Source: CAZGUG01 sp964625335
Lineage (GTDB): Bacteria > Bacillota > Clostridia > Ch29
Assembly (NCBI GenBank): GCA_964625335.1
Contig: CAZVBE010000002.1
Coordinates: 62,001 to 126,000 of the forward strand
Reading direction: 5' to 3'
Length of the DNA: 64,000 nt
Position numbers and translations under genes: made by a program. The notes under the pieces were generated by a model. The model worked only from the letters and a program-made list of their open reading frames with translations, was not told the DNA's origin and ran no database searches. Of this stretch, positions 10,346 to 18,129 are shown piece after piece; position 1 is the stretch's first letter; each line of letters opens with the position of its first letter.

Positions 10346-12727
10346 ATGGGAAAAGACTATTTGGAACGTATAGAATACCTGAAAAGGCGGGTAGTAAACA
10401 CCAGACCCGAAATAGACCTTGAGAATGCCAGGATCCTGACAAAAAGCTTTATAGAAACCGCAGGAGAGCCTCTGGCTGTTCGTAAGGCAAAGGCATTTCG
10501 CAGGCAGTGCGAGGAAAAGACGGTTAAAATATGGGAAGAAGAGCTTATAGTCGGCTGTTCGGGAAGTAAGATGCGGGCAGGGATTTTGTGCGCCGATACA
10601 TGCTGGTCGATACTTGACGATGAACTTGATACAATCAGCACCAGGAAATATGATCCGTTTTATTTAACCGACCAGGACAGAAAAACATTTCAAGAAGAAA
10701 TTAAACCCTTCTGGAAAGGACGTTCCAATTATGAAGCTTGGCAAAAACAGATTCCTGAGGATACGAAGGTTCTAAGGGATAACGGTGTGGTTTATATAAA
10801 CCGCAAGGCGGTACGCGGCTGGGGCGAAACAACCGCCGGCTATAGTCAAATCATTGAAGAAGGCGTTGTGGGTATCCGCAAAAACATTGAAAAGCGGAAA
10901 GCCGGGCTGGACCTTACAGTGCCGGGGGATTATGAAAGGGACTGTTATTTGGAGGCTATGCTTATTTCGGCAGAGGGGATTGAAATTTTAGCGAAGCGGT
11001 ATGCAAAAGAAGCCGAAAGGCTGGCTGTTCTTGAAGAAGACCCGGTCAGAAAAGCTGAGCTGGAGATAATCGCGAGAACATGCTATCACGTGCCCAAGTA
11101 TCCTGCGAGAACTTTCAGGGAAGCGCTTCAGTCTCTATATCTATATCAAATATGTATTTTTATGGAGCAAAACGCCGCCAGCTACAACCCCGGAAGAATG
11201 GACCAATACCTGTATCCATATTACAAAGCCGATTTGGATGAAGGAAGGATTACCCGGGATAAGGCCCAGGAGCTGCTTGACTGTCTGTGGGTCAAGTTCA
11301 GCGAGCCGTGCCTGTTCCAGGATGCACAAACTGCGGAGTTTGCCGCCGGATATCCCATGTTCCAGAACGTATGCGTGGGCGGGGTGGATTCTACCGGCAG
11401 AGATGCCGTGAACGATTTGTCATATATGATTTTGCAGGCGACGATGGATGTAAGGCTATACCAGCCGTCCCTGTCGGTCAGGTACAGTCTTTCAAAAAAT
11501 CCGAACAAGTTTTTGAGAAAGGTGATAGAGCTTATAAGGTTAGGCACAGGATTTCCGGCGTTCCATAACGACGATATCGGAATCCGCATGGTTATGAATA
11601 AAGGAATCCCGTTAAAAGAAGCCTACGATTGGAATCCCTGCGGCTGCGTTGAAACCAATCTGGAGGGGCGGCTGCGCCACTATACCGCTTTGGCGGATAT
11701 TAATCTGGGAAGTATCATTGAATTTGTAATGCTAAACGGCCGCAACAAAAAGAGCGGATTATATATTTCTGAACAAACCGGCAATCCTGTCACGTTTAAA
11801 ACCTATAAAGAGTTTGAAGACGCAGTCAAAAAACAGCTTTCCTATGCCGTACGTGCAGTTGTTAAAGGAAGCCACGTTATAGATGAGGTATGTATGGATA
11901 GGCCCGTTCCGGCACTGTCTCTTACATTCAGGGAATGTGTGGAAAAGGCAAAGGATTATGCGCACGGCGGTGCCAAATATAACACCGGCAACGGCATAAT
12001 ACTGATTGGAGTAGCCGATTTAATCAACAGCTTAGCCGCCGTAAAAAGTATGGTATACGATACCAAACAGGTAACTATGGAACAGCTTGTTACGGCATTA
12101 GAATCTGACTTTGAAGGATATGAACGAATCCATAAATTGTGCAAGGACGCACCGAAATACGGAAATGATGACGACACGGCAGATGATATAGCCGGTGAAA
12201 TCTTTACCTTTATTGCAGACGAGATTGAAAAATATCACAGTAAATTTGGCCGTATGACACCGGGTATTCTGCCGGTTTCGGGGAATACGCCCTTTGGCCT
12301 GGAAGTAGGTGCACTGCCTTCGGGACGCCGCGCATGGAAACCCCTGGCGGATGGGGTAAGTCCCAATGGCGGTACTGATTTCAACGGGCCCGGAGCAGTT
12401 CTTAAATCCGTTGCCCACATTCCCCATGACCGTTTTGTACAGGGAACATTACTGAATATGAAAATAGAGCCGGCGCTGTTGGCAAGCGAAAACGGTATTA
12501 TTCAGATGATGGCACTTTTAAAGAGCATGTGCAGCCTGGGTATCTTTCATGTCCAGTTCAACGTAATTGACCGCGATGTATTGATTGAGGCGCAAAAGCA
12601 TCCGGAAAAGTACAAGGGGCTTTTAATCCGGGTTGCGGGATACACCGCATATTTTGTAGAGCTCGGGAAGGACGTTCAGGACGAGATTATCGGCAGGACT
12701 GTCCAATCGGGAATTTCGGCGGGATAG
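10346..12727 (+). CDS. Glycyl radical enzyme of the pyruvate formate-lyase superfamily, substrate unknown
   Basis: A 793-residue glycyl radical enzyme. The thiyl-radical cysteine is probably Cys434 in NPCGCVET, with the general base Glu436. The radical glycine is probably Gly765 in RVAGYTAYFVELGK near the C-terminus. A CxE arrangement at the active-site Cys excludes classic PFL (adjacent Cys-Cys) and matches the eliminase/decarboxylase branches (choline lyase, hydroxyproline dehydratase, arylacetate decarboxylase types). The sequence does not settle which. No microcompartment shell proteins, no small HpdC-like subunit and no aldehyde dehydrogenase lie nearby. The gene for the activating enzyme follows 49 bases later. 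The start ATG is preceded by GAGGAGGCG. The gene probably works only under anoxia, because the glycyl radical is oxygen-sensitive. Confidence 0.9.
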   Translation: MGKDYLERIEYLKRRVVNTRPEIDLENARILTKSFIETAGEPLAVRKAKAFRRQCEEKTVKIWEEELIVGCSGSKMRAGILCADTCWSILDDELDTISTRKYDPFYLTDQDRKTFQEEIKPFWKGRSNYEAWQKQIPEDTKVLRDNGVVYINRKAVRGWGETTAGYSQIIEEGVVGIRKNIEKRKAGLDLTVPGDYERDCYLEAMLISAEGIEILAKRYAKEAERLAVLEEDPVRKAELEIIARTCYHVPKYPARTFREALQSLYLYQICIFMEQNAASYNPGRMDQYLYPYYKADLDEGRITRDKAQELLDCLWVKFSEPCLFQDAQTAEFAAGYPMFQNVCVGGVDSTGRDAVNDLSYMILQATMDVRLYQPSLSVRYSLSKNPNKFLRKVIELIRLGTGFPAFHNDDIGIRMVMNKGIPLKEAYDWNPCGCVETNLEGRLRHYTALADINLGSIIEFVMLNGRNKKSGLYISEQTGNPVTFKTYKEFEDAVKKQLSYAVRAVVKGSHVIDEVCMDRPVPALSLTFRECVEKAKDYAHGGAKYNTGNGIILIGVADLINSLAAVKSMVYDTKQVTMEQLVTALESDFEGYERIHKLCKDAPKYGNDDDTADDIAGEIFTFIADEIEKYHSKFGRMTPGILPVSGNTPFGLEVGALPSGRRAWKPLADGVSPNGGTDFNGPGAVLKSVAHIPHDRFVQGTLLNMKIEPALLASENGIIQMMALLKSMCSLGIFHVQFNVIDRDVLIEAQKHPEKYKGLLIRVAGYTAYFVELGKDVQDEIIGRTVQSGISAG

Positions 12728-12776
12728 AAAAACATTACAGCTGTCCGAAAACAATAATAAAAGTAAGGAGAAAAGA

Positions 12777-13562
12777 ATGGACATATCAGGCAGAGTATTG
12801 CGGATAGAAAAAACTTCAATATATGACGGGCAGGGGCTTCGGACGGTTGTATTCCTGAAGGGGTGTCCGTTAAGGTGTAAATGGTGCTCGACGCCGGAGG
12901 CACAAAACTTCGAAGCCGAATTCGGATATGGAACAGATATGACTGTATCAGAGGTGGTTGAGGAGATTTCCAAGGATGAAATATTCTTTTTCCATTCCGG
13001 CGGCGGCGTGACCATAAGCGGCGGTGAAGTATTGGTCCAGGAGGATTTTGCAGCAGAAATACTGAAAGAATGTTTAAAAAGAGGAATTCATACTGCGATT
13101 GAATCCAGTTTCTACTCAGACTATGGACGAATTGAAAAACTAATGCCGTACCTGAAAGCTGTCTATGTGGATATAAAGCATATGGACGATAAAGCCCACA
13201 GGGCATGGACCGGCGTTTCCAATACAAAAATCCTGGAAAACATACACCGGCTGGACCGATCGTGTTATCCTGCAGAAGTCCATGTGCGCATACCTGTTAT
13301 TCCGGGGATTAATAATGGCGAGGAAAACCTGTTGGCGGTTACAGGATTTTGTCAGGGCCTTAAAAAATTACGTGATATTGAACTGCTGCCCTATCACAGG
13401 CTCGGAATCAATACTTACAAGAAAATGGGTAAAGAATATGAACTGATGGATGTGAAGCCCCCTTCAAAGGAAACCCTGCATAAGTGTGCAGAATTTATGG
13501 CAAATCACGCAAAGGGTTTAGAAATCATAGCAGGCGAAAAAGTCTTTGCGTCTAGGGATTGA
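12777..13562 (+). CDS. Glycyl radical enzyme activating protein (radical SAM), short form without ferredoxin domain
   Basis: A 261-residue radical SAM enzyme that installs the glycyl radical on its partner using S-adenosylmethionine. The cluster motif is Cys30-x3-Cys34-x2-Cys37 (GCPLRCKWC). The SAM-binding segments SGGGVTISGGE and the TSIYDGQGLRTVVFLKGC start are clear. Most activases of non-PFL glycyl radical enzymes carry an insert with two extra [4Fe-4S] clusters straight after the CSxPE segment. Here CSTPEAQ runs into TDMTVSEVVEE within about 15 residues and no cysteine cluster exists. The protein therefore has PflA-like architecture although its motifs are of the CutD/HpdA kind. The start ATG is preceded by AAGGAG. 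It forms an operon with the upstream enzyme. Confidence 0.9.
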   Translation: MDISGRVLRIEKTSIYDGQGLRTVVFLKGCPLRCKWCSTPEAQNFEAEFGYGTDMTVSEVVEEISKDEIFFFHSGGGVTISGGEVLVQEDFAAEILKECLKRGIHTAIESSFYSDYGRIEKLMPYLKAVYVDIKHMDDKAHRAWTGVSNTKILENIHRLDRSCYPAEVHVRIPVIPGINNGEENLLAVTGFCQGLKKLRDIELLPYHRLGINTYKKMGKEYELMDVKPPSKETLHKCAEFMANHAKGLEIIAGEKVFASRD

Positions 13563-13619
13563 TTTTGACCATTAAAAAGGCCGTAGTATTCCAGCGGATT
13601 AAAAACTTAAAAAGAAGGG

Positions 13620-13650
13620 TTGACTCTCCGGTTAGGGGAGAGAGTAGACT
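13620..13650 (+). promoter_or_regulatory. MerR-type promoter/operator with 19-bp spacer
   Basis: TTGACT at 13620 and TAGACT at 13645 are separated by 19 bp, the long spacing characteristic of promoters remodelled by MerR-family activators. The spacer carries the dyad CTCTCC-N7-GGAGAG. It lies directly upstream of a MerR-like reading frame that survives only as a fragment, so it was probably that gene's autoregulatory promoter. Confidence 0.65.
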
Positions 13651-13681
13651 TGATGTATCCGGAGAAAGTGAGGCAAGTAAT

Positions 13682-13873
13682 ATGTATCGCATTGGCCTGT
13701 TTTCAAAGATTTCAAAGACTACCGTTTTACAAAACCACACCCTAAATAGTGTGGTTTTTTGTTATATGGCGGTGCATGTAATTGATATTGATTGTTATAC
13801 CGGGGCCCTGTGCCCGGTACTTAACCATAAGAATTTTATTGTCACCGGCTGTCTTTTTGACTTAGTCTATTGA
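13682..13873 (+). pseudogene. Remnant of a MerR-family regulator (first ~15 codons only)
   Basis: A ribosome binding site (GTGAGG) and an ATG open a frame that reads MYRIGLFSKISKTTV, which is the start of a MerR-type winged helix. After codon 15 the similarity ends abruptly. The frame runs through a terminator hairpin and continues as unrelated low-quality sequence to a stop at 13873. The rest of the HTH (normally LRYYDEIGLL) and the effector domain are missing. A deletion joining the gene start to sequence near its 3' terminator is the simplest explanation. The product, if made, could not bind DNA normally. Confidence 0.6.
13729..13762 (+). terminator. Rho-independent terminator inside the MerR remnant
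   Basis: AAAACCACAC at 13731-13740 pairs with GTGTGGTTTT at 13749-13758 around an 8-base loop and runs into a T tract. It probably ended the original MerR transcript. Confidence 0.7.
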
Positions 13874-13925
13874 CATGCGGCATAGAAAGTTATATATTTA
13901 TAACATAAAGTTATAAATATATAAC
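13870..13925 (+). promoter_or_regulatory. Promoter with paired palindromic operators before the DUF3796/XRE operon
   Basis: TTGACA (13870-13875) and TATATT (13893-13898) have a 17-bp spacer. GTTATATATTTATAAC at 13889-13904 overlaps the -10 box. Its exact reverse complement lies at 13910-13925, 5 bp further on. Each half is itself nearly palindromic, so two dimers could bind side by side. The obvious candidate repressor is the XRE protein encoded second in the operon. Confidence 0.7.
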
Positions 13926-13939
13926 GGGAGATGGTTAAA

Positions 13940-14260
13940 TTGAAGAACAAAATTAGTTTGTTGGGGTTGTTTGGTTTTCTGGGGTTATTGGGGCTTACAA
14001 CCCAAAATCCTGGCTTTTACGGGTTTTTTGGTTTTTTTGGTTTTTTCGGGTTTGCGAAGGTTTTGCCGGATGAAATGTTCAGGCTTAATGTCAACAAAGC
14101 GTCCAGAAACGCTTTTTTTACAGGATTAGTATTGTACCCGGCAGTTGTGGTTATAGGAGCATTTACTTCCATTTCTGCAGCTTACGCTTTTGGGTTCGCA
14201 ATAAACTTTGCCGTTCAAATTCTAGTGTTCAGCATATCTTTATCAATATATGAAAGATAG
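13940..14260 (+). CDS. DUF3796 small membrane protein
   Basis: A protein of about 106 residues with a very hydrophobic N-terminus built of GLFGFLGLLG and GFFGFFGFFGF repeats, a short polar section, and two further membrane helices. This pattern is typical of DUF3796 proteins, which are found next to small XRE regulators and have no known function. TTG at 13940 is preferred, 9 bases after GGGAG. The in-frame ATG at 13931 is only one base from that site. The next gene begins 11 bases after the stop, so the two are probably co-transcribed and controlled by the operator just upstream. Confidence 0.75.
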   Translation: MKNKISLLGLFGFLGLLGLTTQNPGFYGFFGFFGFFGFAKVLPDEMFRLNVNKASRNAFFTGLVLYPAVVVIGAFTSISAAYAFGFAINFAVQILVFSISLSIYER

Positions 14261-14271
14261 GTGACAGGTTG

Positions 14272-14475
14272 ATGAAAATGATAACAAAAATAAAGGAGTA
14301 CAGAGCCAAAAACAACATGACGCAGGAGAATTTGGCGGCTATTGCCGGGGTCAGACGGGAAACCATAGTACACCTGGAAAACGGAAGGTATAATCCTTCC
14401 CTTAAGCTTGCTTTTGATATAGCAAAGGCGCTTAATACAACGATTGAAGAACTATTTAGTTTTGTAGAAGAATAA
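14272..14475 (+). CDS. Small XRE/Cro-type transcriptional regulator
   Basis: About 67 residues, essentially just a helix-turn-helix of the Cro/C1 type (MTQENLAAIAGVRRETIVHL followed by ENGRYNPSLKLAFDIAKAL), ending in a short IEELF tail as in the YozG-like regulators. ATG 14272 follows AGGTGA by 7 bases. TTG 14269 and ATG 14278 are alternatives. It lies in the DUF3796 operon, and in this arrangement the regulator normally represses its own operon. The paired palindromes at 13889-13925 are the likely binding sites. Confidence 0.85.
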   Translation: MKMITKIKEYRAKNNMTQENLAAIAGVRRETIVHLENGRYNPSLKLAFDIAKALNTTIEELFSFVEE

Positions 14476-14505
14476 GTAATAACTAAACGTTTTATATTGC
14501 ACTGA

Positions 14506-15474
14506 TTGTTGACTGCTGCTTCAGTTTTGTTATTGGGAGCATCACTGGTTGTTATTCTAGTTACGATAAAATTTGCAGGAGACAAAAGACTTGAAGAAAA
14601 ATCCTGGAAAGAAAACAAACCCGAAAAAATTGAAAATCCGGGTAGCTTTAAGGATCTGAGAATACTACCATTAATTGATTATTACACAGATAATGATGAC
14701 TTGGAAGGTGAGCCGGGGGTAGCCTATTTAATCAGTGCGGATAATAAAAGGATTCTTTTTGATGTGGGGTATAATCCAGCAAATGAACACCCGTCACCGC
14801 TCTTGGGGAATATGGGTAAGCTGGGCATAGAAACGACCGACATTGACGGTATTGTAATATCTCACAAACATGTTGATCATGTGGGCGGAATTAAGGCGGT
14901 AAGAAATAATACTTTTTTGATATCCGGGGAGGATATTGACCTGAATGGCGTGAAAGCCTTTGTGCCGGGGAAAATGTCTCATTTAACTGCGGAAATAGAG
15001 GTTACGGAAAAGCCAAAGAAAATAGCCATGGGTATTGCAACCATTGGAACTATAAACAGAGCTCTCTGGCTGATGGGGCTTACGACAGAGCAGGCACTGG
15101 CAGTAAATGTAGAAGGCAAAGGGCTTGTACTGATTGTAGGATGCGGTCATCAGAGAATAGAAAGAATTATCAAGAGAACGCAGGAGATACTTGACATACC
15201 GATTTACGGGGTGATAGGGGGGCTCCACTATCCAGTCCAGGCTTCAAGGATGAAGTTTGATATGCAAAGAATGCTGGGTACCGGCAAACTGCCCTGGCAG
15301 AGGATAAAAAGAGACGAAGTGCAAGTAAGCATCGATGAATTAAAAAAGCTTGACCTAAAGCTTGTAGGATTATCGGCCCACGACAGTTGTGATTGGTCTC
15401 TGACAAAGTTCAGGGATGAATTTAAGGATAAGTATACGGATATTGTTGTAGGTAAGGAGATAGATATTTATTAA
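14506..15474 (+). CDS. Membrane-anchored MBL-fold metallohydrolase
   Basis: About 322 residues: a hydrophobic anchor at the N-terminus, then a metallo-beta-lactamase fold with the metal-binding motif SHKHVDHVGG and further ligands around VGCGHQR and LSAHDSCDW. The arrangement resembles the family that includes the archaeal dihydropterin-linked synthase and various clostridial MBL proteins. The substrate is unknown. The motif reads HxHxDH with K between the first two histidines, as expected. Translation start is uncertain: the frame opens at TTG 14506 straight after a stop, and there is no clear Shine-Dalgarno sequence. The gene may be 5'-shortened or poorly translated. Confidence 0.75.
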   Translation: MLTAASVLLLGASLVVILVTIKFAGDKRLEEKSWKENKPEKIENPGSFKDLRILPLIDYYTDNDDLEGEPGVAYLISADNKRILFDVGYNPANEHPSPLLGNMGKLGIETTDIDGIVISHKHVDHVGGIKAVRNNTFLISGEDIDLNGVKAFVPGKMSHLTAEIEVTEKPKKIAMGIATIGTINRALWLMGLTTEQALAVNVEGKGLVLIVGCGHQRIERIIKRTQEILDIPIYGVIGGLHYPVQASRMKFDMQRMLGTGKLPWQRIKRDEVQVSIDELKKLDLKLVGLSAHDSCDWSLTKFRDEFKDKYTDIVVGKEIDIY

Positions 15475-15509
15475 TATGTCGGGTAAAATAGTATAAAAGT
15501 AAAATATAT

Positions 15510-15540
15510 TTGACATAGTATCAAGTATATGATACTATGT
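15510..15540 (+). promoter_or_regulatory. Promoter with an 11-bp perfect inverted-repeat operator
   Basis: TTGACA at 15510 and TACTAT at 15533 have a 17-bp spacer. ACATAGTATCA (15513-15523) and its exact complement TGATACTATGT (15530-15540) flank 6 bp, so the operator covers both promoter elements. The XRE regulator gene begins 33 bases downstream and is the likely repressor. Confidence 0.7.
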
Positions 15541-15573
15541 GTCTGAACCAAATGATAAAGACGGGGTGATATA

Positions 15574-15783
15574 TTGAGTAAAAATCTAAAGCTTAAATCG
15601 GCCCGGGCAGCCAAGGATATGTCACAAAAGGATGTTGCCAATGCCGTGGGAGTGACAAGACAAACCATAAATGCGATAGAAAATGGAGATTATAACCCGT
15701 CCATTAACTTATGTATCGCCATTTGCAAAGCACTGGACAAAACGCTGAATGATATTTTCTGGGAGGATGATGTCAATGAATAA
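15574..15783 (+). CDS. Small XRE/Cro-type transcriptional regulator
   Basis: Sixty-nine residues forming a single Cro/C1 helix-turn-helix (MSQKDVANAVGVTRQTINAI, then ENGDYNPSINLCIAI) with a LNDIFWED tail typical of clostridial YozG-like regulators. The start is TTG at 15574 behind GGGGTGA. It overlaps the start of the downstream membrane-protein gene by 8 bases, which indicates translational coupling. It probably represses its own operon through the inverted repeat at 15513-15540. It is related in type, not in close sequence, to the XRE gene at 14272. Confidence 0.85.
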   Translation: MSKNLKLKSARAAKDMSQKDVANAVGVTRQTINAIENGDYNPSINLCIAICKALDKTLNDIFWEDDVNE

Positions 15784-16222
15784 AAAGGGCTTGGATGAAA
15801 TGCAGCTTCAAAGGAAGTACAAAATTGGGAACCAGGGTTTCGTGATGCTTTTATATCTTTTATTGCTCGATACGGGGCTTTACGGTTTTGGATTTAGATG
15901 GATCAGTTATCCCGCCAATGTCATGATTATTCTGACCCTTTGCTCGGGTATATATGTTGTTCGTTTGATATCTGGCAATGCTTTCGTGGGACCCTTTGCC
16001 AAAAATGAAAAGCCGGTATTAAAAGCTGTTCTTACAGCTTTATGTTCGGTTTCTGTTGCGGCGGTTATCATAGTCTTGTTAAAAAACGCAGGTTTCAGTA
16101 ACGCTGGTCAGATTGATGACATGAGTGCGCCGATACTATTTATTACCGCAGCCACAGGGTTAATCATTGCGGCTGTGACAGGTGTCATAAAAAGAAAACA
16201 GAATAGAGACGATGGGAAATAA
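15776..16222 (+). CDS. Four-helix membrane protein, DUF6773-like
   Basis: About 148 residues with four predicted membrane helices (around residues 20-40, 45-62, 82-103 and 115-135) and a charged C-terminal tail. The start DEMQLQRKYKIGNQGF resembles the clostridial family that accompanies small XRE regulators (DUF6773, from memory). The function is unknown. ATG 15776 lies 9 bases after GGGAGG and overlaps the end of the regulator gene. Two earlier in-frame ATGs sit too close to that site. Confidence 0.65.
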   Translation: MNKKGLDEMQLQRKYKIGNQGFVMLLYLLLLDTGLYGFGFRWISYPANVMIILTLCSGIYVVRLISGNAFVGPFAKNEKPVLKAVLTALCSVSVAAVIIVLLKNAGFSNAGQIDDMSAPILFITAATGLIIAAVTGVIKRKQNRDDGK

Positions 16223-16349
16223 TCCGATAATTGAAATGATGGGATCCTCATGGTACACCGAGGCATATGAAGTAGTGTCAGGCCAGTTTGTTCAGGGCTG
16301 GCATCTTGGGGGGAATGGTTTCTTGCCCTTAACGGATTGGCGTGCATAA
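16212..16349 (+). CDS. Possible 45-residue small protein
   Basis: A short frame that begins inside the end of the DUF6773-like gene (ATG 16212, stop 16347-16349). It has normal-looking composition, with three Trp and few rare codons. The ribosome binding site is weak, so translation would rely on coupling. It could also be a fragment of a decayed gene. No family was recognised. The rest of 16350-16480 shows no gene. Confidence 0.25.
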   Translation: MGNNPIIEMMGSSWYTEAYEVVSGQFVQGWHLGGNGFLPLTDWRA

Positions 16350-16480
16350 TTGGTTTATAATCTGCGAATAAACTCAATAAGGTCTGATAAAGAAAGTATT
16401 TGAAAGGCTTCTTTTTTTGCTGCCGTAGATACCGGGACAATTATGTGCAGAATGATAATAGATGAATAGTATGCGTAATA

Positions 16481-16509
16481 TTGTTTTGTAACCTCAAATA
16501 TATTATGAT
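16481..16509 (+). promoter_or_regulatory. Sigma-A type promoter for the threonine aldolase gene
   Basis: TTGTTT (16481-16486) and TATGAT (16504-16509) are 17 bp apart, 64 bases before the ATG of the aldolase gene, in an A/T-rich stretch. Confidence 0.5.
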
Positions 16510-16572
16510 TGTTTTAGATATGGTATTTTAAAGAATTGTAAATTATTAATAAAACGAGAGGGAGGCCGATAA

Positions 16573-17610
16573 ATGTACAGTTTTAAGGACGATTACAGCG
16601 AAGGGGCACATCCGAGAATACTGAATGCTTTGACCCAATCAAACTTTGAGCAGGCCAAAGGCTATGGAGAAGACAGCTATACGCAAAAAGCGGTTGAAAT
16701 GTTAAAGCAAAGGATAGGGTGTGATAACATAGATATTCACCTGATCCCGGGGGGTACTCAAACAAACCTTACTGCTATTTCAGCCTTTTTAAGACCCCAC
16801 CAAGCCGCAATTGCTGCCAATACCGGCCATATACTGGTGCATGAGACAGGGGCGGTTGAAGCCACAGGGCACAAAATTATTTCGATGAAATCAGACGACG
16901 GAAAACTAACCCCTTCGCACATCAAAGCTGCACTCGATGCACATACCGACGAGCATATGGTAAAGCCAAAGCTGGTTTATATATCCAACTCGACAGAAAT
17001 CGGGTCAATATATAAAAAAGCCGAATTGGAGCAGTTAAGCAGGTTCTGCAGGGAGAACAATCTGTTTTTATACATGGACGGCGCCAGGCTGGGCTCGGCT
17101 TTGAGCTGTGAAGAGAATGACCTGGAGCTTTCCGATATTAGTACACTAGTTGATGCTTTTTATATAGGGGGAACCAAGAATGGAGCACTCATTGGGGAAG
17201 CGCTGGTAATTTGCTGTGATTTACTCAAAGAGGATTTCCGTTTTCATATGAAACAGAAAGGCGCGCTTCTTGCCAAAGGAAGACTGCTGGGGATACAGTT
17301 TCTGGAGCTTTTCAGGGATAACCTGTATTTTGAACTGGCAAAGCACGCAAATAAAATGGCAGGTTTAATAAGAGATGAAATAGAAAAAGCAGGTTTCGGG
17401 TTTGTGACAGACTCACCGTCAAATCAGATTTTTCCAATTTTACCCGACCGTGTAGTCGCCGAGCTCCAGGAAAACTATGCTTTTTATGTCTGGGCGAAGA
17501 TGGATGCGGACAGCTCTGCAATCCGCCTGGTAACCTCATGGGCGACAAAAGAGGAAGCGGTGTCTGCTTTTATAAGGGACATGAAGAAAGCACTGGAAAA
17601 GTATAGATAG
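16573..17610 (+). CDS. ltaE: Threonine aldolase family PLP enzyme
   Basis: A 345-residue fold-type I PLP enzyme of the beta-eliminating lyase/threonine aldolase family, splitting L-threonine or L-allo-threonine to glycine and acetaldehyde. The PLP lysine is in FYIGGTKNGALIGE. The preceding Asp that contacts the pyridine nitrogen is in LYMDGARLGSAL. The N-terminal DDYSEGAHP and HLIPGGTQTN segments are typical of clostridial members. Length matches the family. RBS GAGGGAGG precedes the ATG. Exact stereopreference, or activity on other beta-hydroxy amino acids, cannot be read from sequence, so the symbol denotes family only. Confidence 0.85.
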   Translation: MYSFKDDYSEGAHPRILNALTQSNFEQAKGYGEDSYTQKAVEMLKQRIGCDNIDIHLIPGGTQTNLTAISAFLRPHQAAIAANTGHILVHETGAVEATGHKIISMKSDDGKLTPSHIKAALDAHTDEHMVKPKLVYISNSTEIGSIYKKAELEQLSRFCRENNLFLYMDGARLGSALSCEENDLELSDISTLVDAFYIGGTKNGALIGEALVICCDLLKEDFRFHMKQKGALLAKGRLLGIQFLELFRDNLYFELAKHANKMAGLIRDEIEKAGFGFVTDSPSNQIFPILPDRVVAELQENYAFYVWAKMDADSSAIRLVTSWATKEEAVSAFIRDMKKALEKYR

Positions 17611-17705
17611 AAAAGGCATATTGCATATAAGGATATCCTGCAGTCGCCGTTTTATGCAAAAACAATTATAATTTTTACCGGTTGTGGGGAAGGAAGGAGT
17701 TAATT

Positions 17706-18107
17706 ATGAAAAGAAGGCGGGTAGTATTGTTAACTATCTTGATAATTGTTATAGGATTTGTCATTGCTGCGGCGGGAATTATGACATTTGCGAAAAAAGG
17801 GCTGGAACAACTTGCGCATACAACCATTTCAGACGTAGACCTTGCCGGGATGGAGGATGGTGTTTATACCGGCAGTTATAAAGCGTTTCCGGTTGCCGCC
17901 GAAGTCACGGTCAATGTAAACAACCACAAAATAACCGGAATTGAGCTGGTAAAACATAATAACGGCCAGGGAGCCCCGGCAGAGGTGATACCCGAAAGAG
18001 TTGTAAAAGCTCAAACCCTGGATGTCGATATGGTTTCCGGTGCCACTTACAGCAGCAGGGTAATCCTGAAGGCCATAGAAAACGCGCTGGAAAGCGCCGG
18101 CAAATAA
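17706..18107 (+). CDS. Membrane-anchored FMN-binding domain protein
   Basis: About 133 residues: an N-terminal membrane anchor (roughly residues 7-29), then an FMN-binding domain of the RnfG/NqrC type. The flavinylation-type motif VSGATYSS is intact, so FMN may be linked through its threonine by an ApbE enzyme encoded elsewhere. ATG 17706 follows GGAAGGAG. The domain faces outside and is likely to carry electrons at the membrane. A flavodoxin-like gene follows 22 bases later, suggesting a small redox operon. Confidence 0.85.
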   Translation: MKRRRVVLLTILIIVIGFVIAAAGIMTFAKKGLEQLAHTTISDVDLAGMEDGVYTGSYKAFPVAAEVTVNVNNHKITGIELVKHNNGQGAPAEVIPERVVKAQTLDVDMVSGATYSSRVILKAIENALESAGK

Positions 18108-18129
18108 GAATTTGTTTAAGGAGGCTGTC

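Noticed and set aside
13559..13873. 104-codon frame covering the MerR remnant
   Set aside because: The upstream half spans the promoter and has no coding character. Only the part from 13682 resembles a protein.
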